From Eriocheir sinensis (lineage: Eukaryota; Arthropoda; Malacostraca; Decapoda; Varunidae): a stretch of DNA of 64,000 nt. Within the stretch, counting starts at the first letter, position 1. Each line of letters begins with the position of its first letter. Position numbers and translations under genes: made by a program. The notes beneath the pieces are model-generated. The model was not told where the DNA came from and did no database searches. It saw only the letters and a program-made list of their open reading frames with translations. This document shows, in pieces, positions 1 to 12,355 of the stretch. Location of the stretch: assembly GCF_024679095.1 (NCBI RefSeq), contig NC_066518.1:5360110-5424109 (forward strand), written 5' to 3'.

Positions 1-1648
1 CTCTTGCAACCTGCTACCATAATGACGCAAGTTTCCCCGGGAAGCGAGGTGAGACGCAGCTGCCACACAAAGGCGCCTGTATGAGCCGGCAGATGCGCGC
101 GTGTCGCTTAGATGGGAGAAGAGGATGAGAGTCTTGTGCTGGGTTCAAGTAGAGTTGTGTGTCCTCGATGATGCTTCTTCCTCGTTCCTAACGGGGTACC
201 TGAGCCCTTCTGAGACCACTTCCGCAACACCATTAAAGCCACGTTCACTGAAATTGGATGTCGGCAGCCTTGCTTTAAAAATGAAAACCGTAAGATGGCA
301 AAAGGCACACAGCTAATGATACACTGTTACCAATACCTAAATAGCCATTAAATTGATGTTGCCAGGCACGAACGTCTTACATACTAGACCTTTTGGACAA
401 TGACGTTCTTTCCTCTACTTGGTAATGTCATGACGTCACCGTTGCAAAAGTTGTCATCCAGCAAACACGAAGCCGACGAGGAGCACCTGAGTCAAGGCGC
501 ATTTAAATCGTCGCCTGTGCTTGCTCTTCCTCAGGTTGGCCTCGAAGCCTTGTTGAATTTTCGTAGTTTCAAATTCAAAAGATTCAAAAGTGAACACAAT
601 GATAAAACGACGATTGTAGTCATGGCAAAAGACGATACATACGACTAAAAGCATAAATAAAAAGTTAAGTTTCTAAATAGCGGACAGACGCCGAAAGATG
701 TACAACAAAAGATGCTGGTGTCTAAAGGCTTGGGAAAGACACCCAAAGATACGTCATGAAATATGAGAGAGCTATGTCAGGGAAGATAAGAACGTGCGTT
801 GGAAACCTTGGACGCAAGAAGCCACCAAAAGCATCGCCGAGACTGTTAACGAAGGTGTCCGTGTTTACCCCATAAAGGGTTGGGCTGCGTCGCCCTCCTT
901 GATTAATAAGTCAAATTTCCACGACTTTGTCACCCGTGTCATTAAGAGGAACAATTAACAAAATAAACATTGTGACAAAGGAGGAGCTTTTAATTACATA
1001 AGACACGCGGCCATCATCGCCTCAGCAGCTGGGACATGCGTCAGGACGGCGTCGTAAACTACAAGAAAGACGTTTCCGGCAGCAATAAACAGGTCCGTCC
1101 TCGGCCTGGCCGCCGCCGCCTGTCGTTCCGCGCGCTGCGCCTGCCGCTGCCTTTATGAGTTTCACTTTACACTCGGGAGCTCTTAATTAAAGTAATATCT
1201 AGGTTTCTGCATACCCCTAAATTAAATAACTCATTGGTGTTGCTGTTCAAAGTAGCGCGGCGGACAGCCTGGCTGTTGCTGCTCTGCCGGGGCGGCCGCC
1301 ATCGGTATTACCTGCCTGTGAAAAAAAAAAAAAAACATGTTCTTCTTTTCTTTCTCTTGCACCGCAGGGATTTTTGTGTTCAAATCTACTCATAGCACTT
1401 TTTCTTTTACATCACAAGACTTTTTATGTTCAAATCTACTTATGAGTTTTTCTCTAATTCTTTTTCCTTCGATCTTTGTCCGGTTGTTACACGCAGGGTA
1501 TTTTCTAACTTATTATTTTCTTTTAAAGTTGAGCAATCCTTTCCACCGCCTGGGATCTTATCGAAAGCACTGCACATGAACATTTATCAATACTTAATTT
1601 GTTGCAGTGAGGAGCCATGTACTGAACACTGCAGGTTATTTCATGTTT
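1..1648. other. Unannotated sequence, no gene recognised
   Basis: No conserved coding segment or repeat of other parts of the window was recognised here. A palindromic CRE-like TGACGTCA lies near 431-438. GC-rich patches at about 1080-1150 and 1255-1300 stand out from an AT-rich background but show no convincing exon. Open frames are short and carry no recognisable motif. Confidence 0.5.

Positions 1649-1694
<46 letters not shown>
1649..1694. repeat. (GT)n microsatellite
   Basis: Uninterrupted TG dinucleotides, about 23 units. The CVCV-type open frames over it are artefacts. Confidence 0.97.
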
Positions 1695-1698
<4 letters not shown>

Positions 1699-2318
1699 CT
1701 TATCATCCACTTGGGCTTTAGATAAAATAAAACTGAGAGGGAGTTCATACGTCACTGGATGGGACGGAAGACAACAGTTACTCGGCCTGTAATATGTACT
1801 AAGTGCGCCGACACGTCAAAAGCAGACTTCTCATTTCCACGTGTATCTTTGTGGGCAGGGTTTGAACACACGGGGCTGCTGCGGTGGCTGAGAAGAGCTT
1901 GTGTACAGGTAGGTGTGGAGTACAAGTACCTGCTATGTTGAGGGTATAGACACGTGCCGGTCAGTACACATCTCAGTCTAATAAAGTCTTGGGAACGAAG
2001 AGTCCGGTGTCTTGAGTCTTGTGAGTTCATTCAGCCACCCACGCAAAAGTTGGAGCCTTGAGGAGTGAGACGTATCCTTCTCCTCTTTCTTGAGCTTCAC
2101 CAATGCTGCTATTTATCCCCCTCCAATGTGACTCCACGAATGTCGCAATCCCCTTCTCCTGAATTGATAATGTTGGGTGGTGCGAAAAGAGGAAAATATA
2201 TGTCAAGATTTCTGAGGGTGTGAGACTCGGGGTTTTCCTTTTCCTTTTCTGTTTTGTCCTTGACCGTAGAGTTCGGTCTTAGTTTAGACGAAACTTTTTG
2301 CCAAGTTCTCTTTGGTTT

Positions 2319-2394
2319 TTCTTCTTCTTCTTCTTCTTCTGCTTCTTCTTCTACATCATCATCATTATCTTTGCTTATTTGCTTGTTAGTGTGT

Positions 2395-2447
<53 letters not shown>
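2319..2447. repeat. (TTC)n and (TTG)n trinucleotide arrays
   Basis: A TTC array (about 2319-2352) is followed after about 40 bp by a TTG array of about 18 units (2394-2447). The minus-strand frame reading poly-Asn/poly-Glu through it is low complexity with no flanking domain, so I do not treat it as a gene. Confidence 0.93.
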
Positions 2448-3847
2448 ATTATTTTCCAGGTCTGCCAGTGTAGTGTAATTAAGCAGGATTCGCACCGTCT
2501 TCTGCTCGAGGCGCCGCGCACTGGTGGAGGCGTCGCAGTCCCCCTGTCCAATTAGCAGCAGGTAAGACGCATGGCGCCTCACCGCAGACTTATCGCGCTA
2601 CAAATTATTTTTACACTGGATAAAAGAGGAACCTTGTGGAGGCCATGGCAGTACTTTGTGAGCACTGAAAATTATCCCTTAGTATATATGTAATAGTCGG
2701 TTAAAAGATAAAACAGGACGTCGGCAAAACTATAAGTAGGGGAGGGACGCGACTGCTGGGCCAATACGTTGTGGGTCTAGTGTTAAAAAATCGAGTTAAT
2801 TCCCGTGTTACTATTCATTCAGGTGGTAACACATCAACCTCGACTTTGAACGGTCAAGTGAGGATCAGCGATGCATTATGAACCTTGAAAAACAATCTGG
2901 GAAGATGAAGCGACGGCCGCTGCCACAACTGAACGACTGTCGGGCCAACAGGTGTGCAGGTGTAGCCAGGTGAGCTGACCACCACACAACAAGGACTGCC
3001 GGGACAACCAAGGACTGTGACCACTAAGAAACCATCAATGTCTGGGATTTTATTTATAAGTTTTGAAGAAATGTGGATTTTTTTTCTCACGCCCGCATCC
3101 TTTTCTATAACCTCCACTTGACGCTCTTCATCTCTCCTCCCGCCCTTATCTCATCACGTCATATTCTTCCGCGTCGTGAGTCCCGGGGGGCGACGCGCAG
3201 CTTGGCGAGGCGCGCAGCACGCCGCCCCGCCACACACAAACACTCAAGACAAGCGAAACGTAAAAGCTAGTTTGTCGTCTGGGTAGCGTCACAAAGTAGC
3301 CAACGGTGCTTGTTACTAACTGCATTTAGCAAGTATTCTAATGGAGTACATCCTTCGAGAACCACACTGGTGCTTTTAAAACCAGAGTGGAAGACTTACA
3401 GAAGCAAAGCAGATGAAAGAATACGGGAAGATTCACCTGGCCTTCACCTGTCAGAGGCGGCGAGAAGTCAGACGAAAAGTTTCCATAATAAGCGATGCTG
3501 TATGGATCTGTAAATGTGTACAAGTTTATGGCATGCACTAATTCGGCAAAAATAGAAATAATGCGTCAGTGTCTGCATTGAGTTCAAAACAAAAACCGCG
3601 ATCTCACATACAGCCACACAAAAAGGAAGTAAAAGTGGCATCTGAAGGATATCACGAGTGGGCAAAGCTTTTAACGGACGCAAAAATCCTACGTTCCAAG
3701 AATGAAGGCTGAAGGATGGAGGAGGATGAAGGTGACTCGTCGAGGCAAGGGGCATGATGACGGTGGCGGTGCTCGTGGGGTCAAGGTAGTGTATGATTGT
3801 GTAGGCCTACTGGCCCATTAGCGGCTTATTGGAAGAAGACTCTGTTT

Positions 3848-3848
<1 letters not shown>
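2448..3848. other. Unannotated sequence
   Basis: No repeat shared with the rest of the window and no recognisable exon. Around 3170-3240 there is a short GC-rich stretch. Confidence 0.45.

Positions 3849-3913
<65 letters not shown>
3849..3913. repeat. (CT)n microsatellite
   Basis: Pure CT dinucleotide tract of about 32 units. Confidence 0.97.
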
Positions 3914-3918
<5 letters not shown>

Positions 3919-6900
3919 TGGCAGCCACATGCGGACTGTACAGTCGTGCGGTGCGGCTGCTGCTCCGAAGTGTTTCCTTTGGCGTGGGAGGAAGCAAAAC
4001 ATTCCCCGCCGCCGTGTATCACATTCCCAGGTATTACATGAATACTTATGAAGCTTCTCTTTCGGTCGTCATTTACTAGGAAAGCGGGACGAAAATAATA
4101 TAGAAAGCCTTTCTGAGTGTTATGGGCCGCGACCGAGCTGTGTAAAGAAACATTTTGTGGCATCTTGCGTAAGAGTAGCGGCAGGTGGGTCACCCGTTTC
4201 CCTCCCCGCCCCTTCCGCTGGCCTAGTAACTGTCAGTGTTGCCACATCCGTCACCTTGCGCCAGACGCTTGGGCCCTCTTGGCGCCGCCCACACCTTGGA
4301 ATACCTAAGCAAGGGCGACACGTATGTATATTTAGGCACATGATGGAATGGCAGGCGCATTCCGAGTGTAAAGCGCCCATCTCTTCTCAAGGCAAGCCAA
4401 ACGTGGCTGCTGTGGGGGTGCGGCGGGAGGTGTGTGGGTGGATGAAGCGCCTTCCCGCCACGCGGCGTAACACGGATCGCGGCGCGGATTCAGAACGTGC
4501 TTGATGCAACACACCGGGTACTCAGCATCAAAGGGAAAACACAATGAGGAATAAAAAGCTGTCTAAAATTCACGATTTTTACATGATAAATCACGCTACA
4601 CAGCTGGGTAAATCTCGTGCATCACACAGACTACATTTTCCGGCCTCAGCTAATGGAATAATCCTTAGACAACGGTCGTGTTACCATCACAAGGAAAAAA
4701 AAGGAAAAATATATATTATGTTCTGCGTCTTTTGAGAGAGAGACTGTCGCCACGTTAAAACAAAATATTACTTTTTTTCCTGGCGTGAAAGGCGGTGACA
4801 CGTGACGCCGCAGCTCCGCGTGCTGCGGGAGGCGAGGCTCAGCTGCTGCGACACGCTCAACTGTGTTCTCTTGAGGCCACGCAGCAGTGTCAGGGGAGGA
4901 TCGCATAGTGTGTGCACTGTGCACACCAAACTGCAGGCTAAGGAAGAAACCTTTCCTCGTGCAGGCGTGGCGTGGCGTGGCGTGGGTGCCGCCTTGCCAG
5001 CACCTTAAAAGGTGTCGCACGGGGCAAAGCGCGGGCCTACACCTCCCTCAGCGTGAGGCTGAGCGGGCATGGGCGCGCCTTTGCCGCTGCATGAAGGTGA
5101 CGGATAGAACGAAGGCGTGGCGGTCAGGACGCGGCGGCGACAGACGGTGCAGCTTTATGTGGGGTCTGAGCAGCAGCCACGAGTGTTCACGGCCGCTGTA
5201 CGTGAGAACGCAGCGCGGCCAACACGGTCTTGCCTCCCTTGTCTGCATTACCCATACAGGCGTACTATGTATTTATTTATAATTTACATTATTTCTGATA
5301 TACACTGATTTGATCATCACATAATTATAGTAATCGCTCCATCGAAGGAAAATTTGTTTCTAAGCGACGAAAAAAATCTACGGTAATCTTCCTTCGTAGA
5401 TCAACGAGCAGAGATAACAGCCACTGGCCCACTCTGAAAGGCAGGGCTGGGGCCTGCGGGGACCCGGAGGAGGCTTTGTGCTGGCAGGCGCATGGTGACA
5501 GGGCTGGGGACTGGCGGGGGAGGGGTAGTGGTGGGGAAGGGGAGCGAGGGTGGTGTGCTGAGGCAGACTGAGGCATGGTTCGGAAAAGTGGACGGTAGCA
5601 AAAATGAAAGGCGACTACTCCCGTGTAGATTGCCGATAAGTAGATTTGTGTTGAAATGTTTGTGTGTGCGCTGCGGGCCAAGCTGTATCCATCAAGCTGG
5701 CAGCCTGCGGAGCGCCGTAACGCGGGTCAGATGCCCAGATCCAACAACCGACAAACTCCTTCTAAAGGCCTCCAGCCTCGACAAGTTTGGACAACTCGTC
5801 AAGGAGAGAGCGAGGGATGCGTCTGACGGCAGTTTCTCTCCTGGTTTCCAAGGTTTCTTTGATAAAGCAAGTTTGTTCGGCTCGGAAAGTTTCCCACTTC
5901 GCGGCTCTTCGTCGGTCAGTGGACCTAAGCTGGTATTGGGAGACGGGGCTCGTGTAACGCTGTCGCTGTGCTGCTCAAAGGGCGCCTTGGCAGGACCATG
6001 GCCAACAACCTTACTACGCGGACCCTCACTAAGGAATGTTTATCTTCCCTCTTGTCATCCTCCCACTAAACTTTAAATATATGAGGGTGATAGAGAACAT
6101 CAGTGATGAAAACCACATACGACTATAAACCTGTCCGTGCGAGTTTAAATATATACAATAATCTCATTATACACTGCGTCTTGCCGGCGGCAAAAGAGCG
6201 AGTTCGTGCGAAGCTCAGTGATCAGGGGCGGGGTGGGTTGAGGGGTTTGATCGGACGCCGAGTTAGTACAGAATTCTCACTGGAAGTGCGGCTGGTTGAA
6301 CAGCATTAAAGACATGACCCTCAGTTTATAAAACTTGTGGCTTCAAATAAGATAAACAACAATGTATTCAATAAATACATCTACGCACACTTACATTCTT
6401 ATACATGCCAAAACAAATTGCACCTACACGTCCCTACCAAAAAAGAGAGAGAAAAGGGTGCAGCAGGGTAGTGATCGCCACCCCGATATGGGGTCCTCAG
6501 AGTGTAGTGACAGGAGCAGTGACCTCCATGCAGCGATGCCTCCTCTATGACAACGCACCCAGGCCGGGCCGCCGTGTCATGGAGCAGCACAGCCTGCACA
6601 GGTGGAGGCACGGCGCAGCGGAGGACAACAGCTGTGCGGCGGAGCAGAGCAATGTGTGTGGATGTCGATCTTCATCCGTTTCGGTTTTATGCAAATATTA
6701 GGCTTGTCACTCACTGGGCGTGAGAGATGAATGGCAAACTGCCGAAAACGACCTGTACACATTTTCCCTACAATTTCCATCATAAAACTGTCGTTTTCTA
6801 CACTGCCTTCAGACTCAGCCTGCAGCCCAGCACCTACGTGGCTGCTGCTGATGGCCAGCGCTTGGTGAATAGTGACTGAGATTTAAACAAATGACTTATT

Positions 6901-7575
6901 AATTATTTCACATTGCTTTCAGGAACTGATAACAATGATAGTTAACTGACTGAAGACAATGCAGCATACAATACTGGCAATCAGCCGCAGAATCAATTAT
7001 TGTCCATTAACCTTGACCTGCACACACAAACAACGCACACACGGTCAATGACGTAGATATATACACAGCTGAGGGGAGTGAAGGACGCTGATGTCACGTA
7101 TAATTGAACCGCAGGCCGCGTGACATGCTTGATACTTTGACTGATTGCATGAGGCTTGTGCACCAGATGGCGTGCGTGGGATGGTGGGGGGGAGGGGGGA
7201 GAGGGGAAGAAGGGGAGGTGTTGATACCGCGGCGAGGATGGGGTTGCGGGAGTGTGAGTCACGAGGAATACGAAGAGGCAAGGTTATCACATGCATAGCT
7301 TGGCTCACCCTCAGGAATCTCAGCTCCCTCCATGCACTTCCCCTCCCTCCCAAAAGAGCAGGTAGAGTCAGGTACACGCCAGGCAAGCACCACACCGTCC
7401 CCCTGCCAGCCCCGGCGTGCCCCTCTCGACTCGCTGGGGCAGGTGACCAAGATGCCGCCCCTCGCCACCCGTTCCCTCCCACTCATGTATCAGGTTTTCA
7501 GTTCTGCATCTTTTCGTCCCTGTTTTCACCCTTTTACTCTTCTCCATTAAAAAAAACAGAAATTTAGAAACATTA

Positions 7576-7578
<3 letters not shown>
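3914..7578. other. Unannotated, moderately GC-rich sequence
   Basis: Several frames of 60-190 codons occur (for example 5492-6076 on the plus strand), but none shows a known motif or splice-bounded exon. A short direct repeat of GGCGTGGCGT units lies near 4966-4985. GC-rich patches at 4.2-5.2 kb and 5.4-6.0 kb raise open-frame length by chance. Confidence 0.4.

Positions 7579-7640
<62 letters not shown>
7579..7640. repeat. (GT)n microsatellite
   Basis: Pure TG dinucleotides, about 31 units. Confidence 0.97.
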
Positions 7641-7642
<2 letters not shown>

Positions 7643-7763
7643 TGTGAATAGAAATATTACTCACAAAATTTTAGTTGAATTTTAGCGAGCATATATATTT
7701 CCCAGTCTGAAGGGAGCAAAGCACGTTTAAGATTTAGGGCAGACAGGGAAATCGAGAGGAAGT

Positions 7764-7766
<3 letters not shown>

Positions 7767-7836
<70 letters not shown>

Positions 7837-7856
7837 ACACACACACACCCACACAC
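7767..7856. repeat. (AC)n microsatellite
   Basis: AC dinucleotides with a few CCC interruptions near the right end. It lies 126 bp from the preceding GT tract, so the two are inverted and could pair. Confidence 0.97.
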
Positions 7857-7898
7857 TGATCTATATCAAGCTATATATTTCTGTATTTAAATAATTAT

Positions 7899-8072
<174 letters not shown>

Positions 8073-8099
8073 GCTTAGGGTGGATCAAGGAGAGGGAAC

Positions 8100-8960
8100 A
8101 TAATGAGGGAAGACTCTCGGGTTATATAACGGCGGGGATGAAGTGCGGAGCGAGGAGGGCAAGAGTCCCGACGCCTTGAGATGGACTTGAGGGAGGGAAG
8201 GGAAGGAAGGAAGGAGGCGAGGGGGAAGGGGAGGGAAGGATAAATAAGGCCGCGAGCAGGAAAGTGAGAGTTGTGAGTCAGGGTGGCGGAAGGAAAGTGA
8301 TGGTTCTCTGCCATTAATCTTCCTCCCAAGTTGAGATAAGCCGCCAGTAAACACAGAGTTGTGGCCGCCTGACAGTCCGGGTTGAGCTGTTGCCTCCGTG
8401 TCTCATCCGCTGCCCTTCTCTCTGCTCCTCGTCCCTCACTTCCTCCGTCTCTTTCCTCACTCTACCCCCTTCCACCTGTTTTACTGCTTCCTTCTCTTTC
8501 GTGGCCTTTCTCCAGTGTTACGATAATTCCTGTTTGCTTTATATTTCCCTTTATTTTTTTTTTTTTTTACCGTGGTCTCTTTTTTTTCACTGCCCCCTCG
8601 CCTGCTTCCTTCTCTTTCGTGCCCTTCCTCCAGTGTTACGAGAATTCCTGTTTGCTTATATTTTCCTCTTATTTCATCATGTTTTTCCTTCCATATGATG
8701 ATATATTTTTAGTCCTCCTCTTCATCTTTGGTCTTCTATATTGCTTTGTCTCACTCATATACCAATTGCCCTCTTCCTCCTCCTCCTCCTCCTCCTCCTC
8801 CTCCGCCACTTAACTGCTTTCTTCTCTTCGTGGCCTTTCTCCAATGTTGCTTTAATTCCTGTTTGCTTTATATTTTCCTCTTTTTTATTTTATTTTGCTA
8901 AGCTTTACTACTTCCTTCTCTTTGTGGCCTTTCTCCAATGCTACCTGTAATATAATACCT
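8100..8960. other. Purine-rich then pyrimidine-rich low-complexity stretch with tandem duplication
   Basis: From 8150 to 8330 the plus strand is purine-rich, then switches to pyrimidine-rich from about 8400. At 8490-8960 a diverged tandem unit recurs four times, each containing CTTCTCTTTCGTGGCC followed by TTCTCCAGTGTTACG and CCTGTTTGC, near 8490, 8605, 8819 and 8908. A (TCC)n run lies at 8774-8803. No gene is supported. Confidence 0.6.
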
Positions 8961-8969
8961 TTCTACTTT

Positions 8970-9125
8970 ACACTTCTCTTTTTTTCTTCTGACAGTGAAG
9001 GAACCAGCTCAAGATCTCTCACTTGTTACTATGATATCTATTTGCTTTATACTTTCCCTTTCTTTTGGCAGTGAAGGAAGCAACTTAATGGCACACACAC
9101 AAAAAAAAAAAGAAAAAAAAAATCC
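8970..9125 (-). repeat. Possible degenerate copies of the LINE 3' tail
   Basis: Two adjacent segments (about 8974-9015 and 9063-9120) each read CAGTGAAGGAA followed by a CAGCTCAAG- or CAACTTAAT-like motif, resembling the antisense LINE tail found elsewhere (CAGCAAAGGAGACAGCTCAAG). The match is weak and short. Confidence 0.3.
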
Positions 9126-9199
9126 GCCAAGCACCTTCATTTTTTTTTTTTTAATTTGAAGGTGAAAAGGTGTAGAAAAGTAAACAGACGAGTCAATAC

Positions 9200-9510
9200 A
9201 AACAAGTTACATCTATGTTGTCTGTTTCCTTGATTCAGAAACCTTCCATATCGATAGCTCGTTAGAATATCCATACTCAAGAATGAAAAAAAATAAAAAT
9301 GCAAATGCTGAACGTGAGAAGAATCGAAATAAGATCCAAGGTTTGCGAGGCTTCCGCTTTCATTTCCTTGATTCAGCAACCTTACAAATCAGTCTCATTT
9401 GAATATCCACAATGAAGAATGAAAAAGAAAAAGAAAAGGAAAACAAGCAAATACTGAACATGAGAAGAATTGAAATATGATCCAAGGTTTGCAAGGCTTC
9501 CAATAACCAG
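9200..9510. repeat. Two diverged copies of the 138-bp tandem repeat
   Basis: These copies share CTTCCTTGATTCAGCAACC, GAATATCCACAATGAAG and CAAATACTGAACATGAG-type blocks with the better conserved array at 9751-10112. They are separated from it by about 240 bp of unrelated sequence. Confidence 0.8.
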
Positions 9511-9750
9511 TGCGTCTGTGTCAACTGGGAACGACATCAATCACCAATGAAAATGTTACAACTAATTATGTCATTCTGCCGAGGAAGCAATACACAGACT
9601 CGAGGAGCGGCGAGGGAAAGAGTCAAGGAGCGGAAGGACGTCAAAGGGGCGGGAAGTTTTGCTGACGTAATGGGGAGGAAACTGAGCATCTGGAGGCGTA
9701 ATATCAATTCTATAACTAATTTGGTCTCACACGGCGGCGCGCACAACCTG

Positions 9751-10111
9751 GGAAGAATGAAAATAAGAAAACATGCAAATACTGAACGTGAGAAGAATTG
9801 AAATATGATCCAAGGTTTGCGAGGCTTCCACTTCCACTTCCTTGATGCAGCAACCTTCCAAATCAGTGTCTCGTTTGAATATCCACAATGAAGAATGAAA
9901 ATAAGAAAACATGCAAATACTGAACGTGAAAAGAATTGAAATATGATCCAAGGTTTGCGAGGCTTCCACTTCCACTTCCTTGATGCAGCAACCTTCCAAA
10001 TCAGTGTCTCGTTTGAATATCCACAATGAAGAATGAAAATAAGAAAATAATGCAAATACTGAACGTGAGAAGAATTGAAATATGATCCAAGGTGTGCGGT
10101 GTGACTTGTCG
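9751..10111. repeat. 138-bp minisatellite array, about 2.6 units
   Basis: The block GAAGAATGAAAATAAG begins at 9752, 9890 and 10028, an exact 138-bp period. As 138 is a multiple of three, the minus-strand frame (9537-10217) stays open and encodes a repeated 46-residue hydrophobic peptide. That frame has no recognisable function and I consider it a by-product. The array ends against a MITE-like element at 10112. Confidence 0.92.
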
Positions 10112-10342
10112 AGACTGAGGTCGCTATACACAGACGTTTCCGCCTCTCACAACAACTACTTCCAAAGGCCAAAAAGATCAGTCGGGTTGTAATGAGTTTT
10201 TGTTTTTTTAGATTCATGGTACAGAGGGGTCACACTACCTCCAGGGCCCTAAAACTACTACCCCTGGAAATGTTTAAGACTCCTACGAATGTCCTGTCAA
10301 ATGTGCATGCTTGGGCGATGAAATGCTTGAGAATATGGGCCC
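10112..10342 (+). mobile_element. MITE-like element, GGGCCC-type family, copy A
   Basis: This element is shared with copies near 20.7, 26.4 and 53.9 kb. Common blocks are CTTCCAAAGGCC, GATCAGTCGGGTT, TAATGAGT, CATGGTACAGAGG, TTGTCAAATG and TTGGGCGATGAAATG. The right end reads GAATATGGGCCC, and its reverse complement resembles the left end (CGCTATACACAGACGTTTCC, with better matches in the other copies), so the termini look inverted. No coding capacity. Family name unknown. Confidence 0.75.
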
Positions 10343-10834
10343 GAGAGTACGTGAATGATATGTTGTACTGTCTCCCTTCTTAAGTGGGGAAGTAGACACC
10401 AAAAAAATGATTTAAAACTCCGTGTAACGTTAATACTATTTATACCGATTCATTACTTCTAATTCGTGTTCCTCAAGTCTTAAGGCAGATGTTTCAGATG
10501 TTTTGAGCCTGACCCACTTGATTGCATAAACAAGCTTGACGCATTGGTTAAAAGGATAAATAAGAAACTGAAATTACAAGAAAAAAACACATATTGGGTA
10601 GAATTCAGGGGATCCTCTTCCTTTGATTGAGTAAATAAGTTTGTGGCATTGATGTGAAGTGAAAGGAGGGAAAATCAATGAGGTTAGAGGAAGATAGAGA
10701 AGAAGAAAATAAGAAAACACGCCCAGACGAACACTTACAGCCTTGTAGCGATTATTAAGGTTCAGCTCCTACACTCCTTTCATCTCTATTGCTCCACTCA
10801 TCTCCCCTCATCCTCATCCCGCACGCCCTCCCCC

Positions 10835-11310
10835 CCCTCTGACACAGTTTTGGATATGACCTCTCGCTAGTTTTAATGAAGATGATCCACTTGCAATCAA
10901 TACCGTCCTTCCAACACGTCCCCGGTGGCCGCCCCTGTAGTACACTTTTCATCCCCTGTGCTCCACTTTCCCGTCCTTATCCATCATGTTCTTCCCTCTT
11001 CTGACACAGTTTCGACGACTTTTTTTTTTTTTTTACAGCAAAAGAGACAGCACAAGGGCACACAAAAAAAGGAGACAATAAAAAAAAGCCCGCTACTCGC
11101 TGCTCCTGTAAAGAATCCGAAGAGGTGGCCGAAAGAGCAGTCAATTACGCTTGTTTTAATAAAGATGATGCACTCGACCTCATCACTCTACCCCCAGCAA
11201 GCTCTTCCTTCCTCTGACACAGTTTCGGATAATGGCCTCCCTTTTGTTTGAATGAAGATGATCCATTCATACTCATCACTCTCCTTCCAGTGTGTCCCCG
11301 GTGACCTCCG
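10835..11310. repeat. Diverged tandem repeat, three units, one split by a LINE tail
   Basis: Units share TCTGACACAGTTTCGGAT, AATGAAGATGATCCA and TCCCCGGTG and start near 10839, 11001 and 11215. The middle unit is interrupted after CTGACACAGTTTCGACGAC by an antisense LINE tail (11020-11150) and resumes with TTGTTTTAATAAAGATGATG. Confidence 0.8.
11020..11150 (-). mobile_element. 5'-truncated LINE 3' tail, minus strand
   Basis: This is the reverse complement of the 3' UTR of the LINE at 30076-30774: poly(T), then CAGCAAAAGAGACAGCACAAGG, an A-rich spacer, GCCCGCTACTCGCTGCTCC and GAGGTGGCCGAAAGAG. The poly(A) end faces left. Retroposition of a truncated transcript explains it. Confidence 0.85.
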
Positions 11311-11883
11311 CGGCGTGCACCATCTCCCCCCTCCCCACACACACACCCTCAATGACCAGTCGTTCGCCGTGTGACAGTTTTATGCGTTCTCGTATTTTCC
11401 ACTTGTAATAATTAGTTTTATACACGCGTTCTGCCGCTGCTCTCAAATCGCCGATATCGCTTATACCATCCGTTCCCTCTCACACCATCGCATTTTTCAA
11501 TTTCTTTATGCTCCCTCCCTCTCTACAGCAATATGGATGCGTTTCAGCGGCATTGTAATTGAACTTGCATGTAATTACAGGAATTGATGTGGCAGCATTT
11601 GTAGGTGTAGTTAAAAAATGTGTGTAGGGATATATTTTCATTTTGGCAAAGGCCACGTGTGACTTTAGCAGCTTTGGCTGGTGACGATTTTAAAGAGAGG
11701 TGAGCACGGTGCTGTGGGTCCGTGTTGCTCCATATTGTTCTTCACTCCCACATTACGACCACAACGAGACACTGCTCCTGGCGCAACAAATCACTACCCC
11801 TACCGCAGCATAACACTTCTCCACCGCAACACTACCCCACAATACTTCCCACTAAGACACTAACCCCACCACAACGAACGATG
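11311..11883. other. Unannotated sequence
   Basis: AT-rich with a CAC/ACA-rich segment (11720-11880). No exon or known repeat recognised. Confidence 0.4.
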
Positions 11884-12061
11884 CCAGATTGTCGTACTCA
11901 GCCTCCCATGTTTGCCGCTTTCCGACCCCAAAACGGCCTCCTCGACCCTAATAACTGCCTTCATATATAGTTATCGTTAAAATGGTTAATTATTGATGTT
12001 TCTTGGCAATAGTTAGGCATCAGAAACCGGTAAATACGAGGCTCTGAGTACGATAATCTGG
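11884..12061 (+). mobile_element. 178-bp MITE, copy 1
   Basis: The element starts CCAGATTGTCGTACTCAG and ends with the near-perfect inverted complement CTGAGTACGATAATCTGG. It is the same length as, and aligns along its whole length with, the copy at 57281-57458, sharing ATAGTTATCGTTAAAA, TGATGTTTCTTGGCAATAG and CAGAAACCGGTAAATAC. It has no coding capacity, as expected for a non-autonomous DNA transposon. Flanking target duplications are not clear, so the superfamily is left open and the true ends may extend a few bases further. Confidence 0.88.
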
Positions 12062-12277
12062 GACCATTGACCACGACACTATTCACTGCCACACTGCCCC
12101 CCCAACCCCCTACCCCCTTCATATCTCCCCACCACAAATCTCTTAACTCCACCACACCACTGATGGCGATCTTAAAAGAAAAAGAACTAAAAGAGATTTG
12201 CACGAGACCTTGAAACATGAGTTGAGGAATTTAATTGTGTGTGTGAGTGCGCACGCGAGAAAATCAAAGAGAAAAAA

Positions 12278-12278
<1 letters not shown>

Positions 12279-12349
<71 letters not shown>
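12279..12349. repeat. (GT)n microsatellite
   Basis: Pure TG dinucleotides, about 35 units. Confidence 0.97.

Positions 12350-12355
<6 letters not shown>

Noticed and set aside
2109..2582. 157-codon minus-strand frame with poly-Asn and poly-Glu
   Set aside because: The Asn and Glu runs are TTG and TTC microsatellites. The flanking residues show no recognisable domain.
9537..10217. 226-codon minus-strand frame with a repeated hydrophobic peptide
   Set aside because: The period is 138 bp, a multiple of three, so the frame stays open by repetition. It has no start context, signal or domain, and it overlaps a MITE end.
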